Source: Chryseobacterium bernardetii (GTDB taxonomy: Bacteria > Bacteroidota > Bacteroidia > Flavobacteriales > Weeksellaceae). From it: DNA of 64,000 bases. A program made the translations under genes and the position numbers. The notes beneath the pieces are model-generated. The model was not told the origin of the DNA, did not search any database, and saw only the letters and a list, made by a program, of their open reading frames with translations. The stretch is from NCBI RefSeq assembly GCF_003815975.1, contig NZ_CP033932.1:5127501-5191500 (forward strand), written 5' to 3'. Numbering within the stretch: the stretch's first letter is position 1; every line of letters starts with the position of its first letter. Of the stretch, positions 61,163 through 64,000 are shown piece by piece.

Positions 61163-61618
61163 CTAAGGCTTATCATTGTATTTGTGTATCCATTTATACA
61201 AAGTGCTTTTAGGAATTCCATATTCCTTCATAATTTCGAATTTTGTTTTTTCCTTATTATTTAATCTCTCCATGATAAAGTCAATAATTTCCTTAGTATA
61301 TATGTTTTTACGGAAAACAGGTAGTGCGCCGTTCTTTGCTTCTGTATTTTTTTCGGTTGATGATGGTGGGGCATAAAGGATCAGATGCTGACTATATATC
61401 CGAAAAAAATCATATTCTAACAGCTTACTCCAGCGCAGAAGCATCTGGCTGTTCATATCCGGTAATAAAAACATTTCCTTTATTTCAAGCTCGGTAACTT
61501 TCAGGAAATTGCATGTTCTGACTATATTAATATTTTTCTCACTCCATCTTTCTTCAATCATTTTTCCTATATGAATATCTTTGAACTTATATGTAGTATT
61601 GTTATTTATTGTTTCCAT
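61163..61618 (-). CDS. Transposase-like HTH protein
   Basis: 151 residues. N-terminal helical region (FKDIHIGKMIEERWSEKNIN, the start of a small DNA-binding-like helix set), middle with MNSQMLLRWSKLLEYDFFRIY, and a C-terminal HTH KFEIMKEYGIPKSTLYKWIHKY. Like its neighbour, it looks like a transposase OrfA remnant or domesticated regulator. No catalytic domain is present. Sits directly upstream of a set of secreted paralogs in the opposite transcription order. Confidence 0.6.
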   Translation of the reverse strand: METINNNTTYKFKDIHIGKMIEERWSEKNINIVRTCNFLKVTELEIKEMFLLPDMNSQMLLRWSKLLEYDFFRIYSQHLILYAPPSSTEKNTEAKNGALPVFRKNIYTKEIIDFIMERLNNKEKTKFEIMKEYGIPKSTLYKWIHKYNDKP

Positions 61619-61714
61619 GTAAATTTTTATTTTTTTTATTTGCTAATTCATTATAATAAAGTCAGTTTGAATAATTATTTTTTTGTGTATTCTATTAAAT
61701 ACAGGAAAATGACA

Positions 61715-61734
61715 GAAGCAGGTTTCCCCGCTTC
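61715..61734 (-). terminator. Weak hairpin after the secreted-paralog genes
   Basis: GAAGC / GCTTC stem with partial inner pairing, 58 bases past the 61792 stop; on the minus strand the following TCTGTCATTTTCC is only moderately T-rich. Confidence 0.4.
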
Positions 61735-61791
61735 ATATCATTGGGTAAACAGTTATCACCTTTGAAATGGCAGCTCTAAAATAGGCACAGA

Positions 61792-62535
61792 TCAATAAGG
61801 CTGCAGAACGGATGTCGTCAAAACAGATTGGGACATCTCGGTATTCAGGTAGGATACATTTACTGCTGTTCCTATTCCCAGCGTACCGGAGTTCAGGTTT
61901 CTTTTTGTGCATGCCACCTTCACATTATAATTGTTTTTAGGAGGAAGATTGGTAAGGGTAGTGTTCAGATTAAAGATCTTATTCGTACCGTCCGTTCCCA
62001 GCAAAACATCTGTTCTTACAGCTTTAAGCCTGTCATCCACAAAGATTCCACAGGCAAAACCTGAGGAAGCATCCCCATTTCCTGTCTTTTGAGCGGTAGT
62101 CTGAAACGTGAACACCACTTTATTGGTTAGGCTGGTAATGGAAAATGTATCTCCTGTTCCCTGAAGAACAGTCCATGCACTGGTTATAGCAGCATTTTCA
62201 GCATAAGGTAATGTAGATCCGTTACCTCCGCTAAAGATCACTCCAGCCTGGTCTGAAACTGTATTGATGGAATAAAGGGACATACTTCCCTGCCCGTCCG
62301 CAATTTTTATATTTTTCCAGTCATTAACATTCAGATCAGCATTATTATGAAAAATAGTTCCGGCAGCTCCGGTAGTTCCTTTCAATACATCTGTTCCTCC
62401 TACTCTTATTTCCTTTCTCACATTAAGATCGCTGTTAACATCCAGCATATTTACAGGAGCAGTGGTATTGATTCCAACCTGAGAATGGCACAGGAAAACA
62501 GAAAAAAGCGAAGTTATATACAATATTTTCTTCAT
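61792..62535 (-). CDS. Secreted protein, tandem paralog 3
   Basis: 247 residues: signal peptide (MKKILYITSLFSVFLCHS), then the shared start QVGINTTAPVNMLDVNSDLNVR, a Gly/Ser/Thr-rich beta-rich body with FTFQTTAQKTGNGDASSGFA (in part), and CGIFVDDRLKAVRTD and VKVACTKRN segments found in the two neighbours. No T9SS C-terminal domain is visible. Likely cell-surface or secreted; function unknown. Confidence 0.75.
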   Translation of the reverse strand: MKKILYITSLFSVFLCHSQVGINTTAPVNMLDVNSDLNVRKEIRVGGTDVLKGTTGAAGTIFHNNADLNVNDWKNIKIADGQGSMSLYSINTVSDQAGVIFSGGNGSTLPYAENAAITSAWTVLQGTGDTFSITSLTNKVVFTFQTTAQKTGNGDASSGFACGIFVDDRLKAVRTDVLLGTDGTNKIFNLNTTLTNLPPKNNYNVKVACTKRNLNSGTLGIGTAVNVSYLNTEMSQSVLTTSVLQPY

Positions 62536-62540
62536 AGAAA

Positions 62541-63356
62541 TTAATTGATTATTGGGTTAAAAACTTGTGGCACCTCGTAAACATCTACTTTCAGTGATGA
62601 TTGCGAAATGAAATCATTGATATTGGTATCTGCATTAATTCCAATGGCCAGTGTAATTCCACTGGTGGTATTATAGGATTTCAGTCTTGAACATGCTACA
62701 CTTACCGTATGGGTACCTTTAGAAAGATTTTGCGCCATTCCTATCTGATTGTGCGTAATGAAAGTGCTTGATGCGCTGCTTGCTTTTATATTCCTCTGTC
62801 TCAGATTCACCAGTTTATCATCTACAAAAATTGCACATCCGTAATCAATTGAGATATCTGTACTGCCGTTGGCGGGAAAATTAGCCTGAACCACTGTTTC
62901 AAACTGAAAATAGGTCTTGCTTTCTGTACTGTATACATTGAAGGTCTGAGAAAGCCCTGATATTTTTTTAAAACCGTTAAAGCTGCTGTAGCTGCTGTTT
63001 TTTGTAAACGCTGCAGATCTTGAGACAATATTAGGTTCCTCAGCACTGGTAAATTTAACCCCCATCCTGTCAGAAAAAGAGTTATTGTAAATTAAATAAA
63101 ATTTATTGGGTTCGTATTCCGGAATCCGTAATGTCTTCCATGCCGGAGGATAGCCCTCTCCCTGTGAAACCAAAACCTGGTCATGGGTACCTTCTGACAG
63201 TTTATTATCCATAACATTAAATACAGCAATTTTTCCCCTCAGGTCAAGATCTCCGTTCACATCAAGCCCAGCCTTAGGTTCCGGGGTATTTATTCCTATT
63301 TGAGCAGACAATGGAAGCCCTGCTGTGATCAGCAAAGTCAATATTATTCTTTTCAT
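62541..63356 (-). CDS. Secreted protein, tandem paralog 2
   Basis: 271 residues: signal peptide (MKRIILTLLITAGLPLSA), QIGINTPEPKAGLDVNGDLDLRG, VLVSQGEGYPPAWKTL, GCAIFVDDKLVNLRQRN and SVACSRLKSYN. It is 5 bases from the next paralog, so one operon. Same repeated segments as paralogs 1 and 3: GINT motif, SQGEG (1 and 2), CG.F.DD or similar, and a 'V.VACxR' strand. Confidence 0.75.
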   Translation of the reverse strand: MKRIILTLLITAGLPLSAQIGINTPEPKAGLDVNGDLDLRGKIAVFNVMDNKLSEGTHDQVLVSQGEGYPPAWKTLRIPEYEPNKFYLIYNNSFSDRMGVKFTSAEEPNIVSRSAAFTKNSSYSSFNGFKKISGLSQTFNVYSTESKTYFQFETVVQANFPANGSTDISIDYGCAIFVDDKLVNLRQRNIKASSASSTFITHNQIGMAQNLSKGTHTVSVACSRLKSYNTTSGITLAIGINADTNINDFISQSSLKVDVYEVPQVFNPIIN

Positions 63357-63363
63357 ACTAAAT

Positions 63364-64000
63364 CTAGTTGGTTTTATAGGTTACATATTCAATAACATCT
63401 ATTTTGAGGATAGATTCCAGAGTGAAGGCGTTGGAAGCCGTATTGGTATCGGAGACATTGCGCCCTATAGCAAACTGGTTATTGGTATTGGAGGTTCCCA
63501 TCTTTCTGCATGCAACCTCAACTTTCTGTACACCTACCGGAATATTCTGCTCCGTATAATTGAGCGTAAAGATATAGTCCTGGATTCCCTGCTTTTCGGA
63601 ATTGTTGTTAGAGGAAATCTTGTCCTGGCGTACTGCCACCAGTTGGCCGTTCCTGAAAACCCCACAGGTAAAACTTACATTCTGAGAAGCAGCAGCAGTA
63701 GAAGCTTTCATCTCTACACCGGTCTGAAACTGATAAGTAAGTCGGTTCTTTCCGTTTTTAATGATAAGGTTATTTTCAAGCCCGGTTATTTTATTCCATT
63801 TTCCTTTACTGATATCGGTAATATAATCTCCAACAGTATTCTTATAGACATTATCACCGGCCACTCCGTCAGAAAGTGCAGTAATTCCTGACTGATCTGA
63901 TGATAAATATGAATTGATTAATTTGTACTGTCCCTCTCCCATAAAGGAAACATTTAACGATTTCCACACAGGAGGTAATCCCTCTCCCTGGGAAACCAAT
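63364..64000 (-). CDS. Secreted protein, tandem paralog 1 (partial)
   Basis: At least 211 residues, cut by the right edge; the N-terminus with any signal lies outside. Begins in the window at LVSQGEGLPPVWKSLN and carries QFQTGVEMKASTAAASQNVSF (in part), CGVFRNGQLVAVRQDKIS and VEVACRKMG, matching the two neighbours in order. It is 8 bases from paralog 2, so the three probably form one transcript. Confidence 0.75.
   Translation of the reverse strand, partial: LVSQGEGLPPVWKSLNVSFMGEGQYKLINSYLSSDQSGITALSDGVAGDNVYKNTVGDYITDISKGKWNKITGLENNLIIKNGKNRLTYQFQTGVEMKASTAAASQNVSFTCGVFRNGQLVAVRQDKISSNNNSEKQGIQDYIFTLNYTEQNIPVGVQKVEVACRKMGTSNTNNQFAIGRNVSDTNTASNAFTLESILKIDVIEYVTYKTN

Noticed and set aside
60736..61618. 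Insertion sequence
   Set aside because: No catalytic transposase, no inverted repeats and no target duplication could be found around the two HTH genes.
1..64000. tRNA or rRNA genes
   Set aside because: No cloverleaf with T-loop motif or rRNA-like stretch was noticed on either strand; a dedicated scan was not possible.

Overview
The window looks like chromosome of a flavobacterium of the Chryseobacterium/Elizabethkingia group (Bacteroidota, Weeksellaceae). The DNA is AT-rich. Promoters fit the Bacteroidota pattern TTTG-N17-20-TAnnTTTG. There are gliding/type IX secretion genes (gldB, gldC), a secreted nuclease with a C-terminal T9SS sorting domain, a PafA-type phosphatase, TonB-dependent receptors and a Bacteroidota-type Hcp/TssD protein. 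No rRNA, tRNA or CRISPR array was seen. The assignment rests on gene content only.

Layout. 0-8.6 kb: the end of a DUF4136 gene, a secreted endonuclease I, a minus-strand membrane cluster (LemA, GIDE-domain protein, unknowns), an orphan TssD, DUF2752, an old-yellow-enzyme and cytidine deaminase. 8.8-12.9 kb (minus): a barnase-like RNase, an archaemetzincin lipoprotein and barstar in one cassette, then nadE, two acetyltransferases and a leucine-rich-repeat protein whose signal peptide lies in another frame. 13-20 kb (plus): gldB, gldC, a cystathionine gamma-synthase/lyase, DinB, a REP-flanked IS200-like transposase (RAYT), a Sua5/YrdC protein and a CCA-adding-type enzyme. 20-25 kb (minus): a cobalamin riboswitch driving a BtuB-like receptor and a beta-propeller lipoprotein, then pafA. 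25-32 kb: small plus-strand enzymes and regulators, an M28 peptidase and mdh. 32.7-35.5 kb: bacteriophytochrome kinase plus heme oxygenase, which makes its chromophore. 35.9-43.2 kb (plus): an Ntn amidase, then an operon of outer-membrane porin, DASS dicarboxylate carrier and SdhC-SdhA-SdhB. 43-48 kb: a cyclase, a two-domain membrane protein, a nucleoid-associated protein, and two repeats of 'tiny membrane protein + small helical protein'. 48-58 kb: AraC-DoxX-cupin, ankyrin protein, several unknown exported proteins, HxlR regulator and a TonB receptor. 58.3-64 kb: a gene relic, two overlapping membrane-bound AraC regulators, two transposase-like HTH proteins, and three tandem paralogous secreted proteins running off the window.

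Modules that work together: phytochrome with heme oxygenase; riboswitch with B12 receptor and capture lipoprotein; porin with inner carrier and succinate dehydrogenase; barnase with barstar and an intervening metalloprotease. The most unusual pieces are the barnase/archaemetzincin/barstar cassette, the duplicated small-membrane-protein pairs, the REP/RAYT element, the phytochrome with a changed chromophore-pocket histidine, and the regulator/secreted-paralog cluster at the right end.
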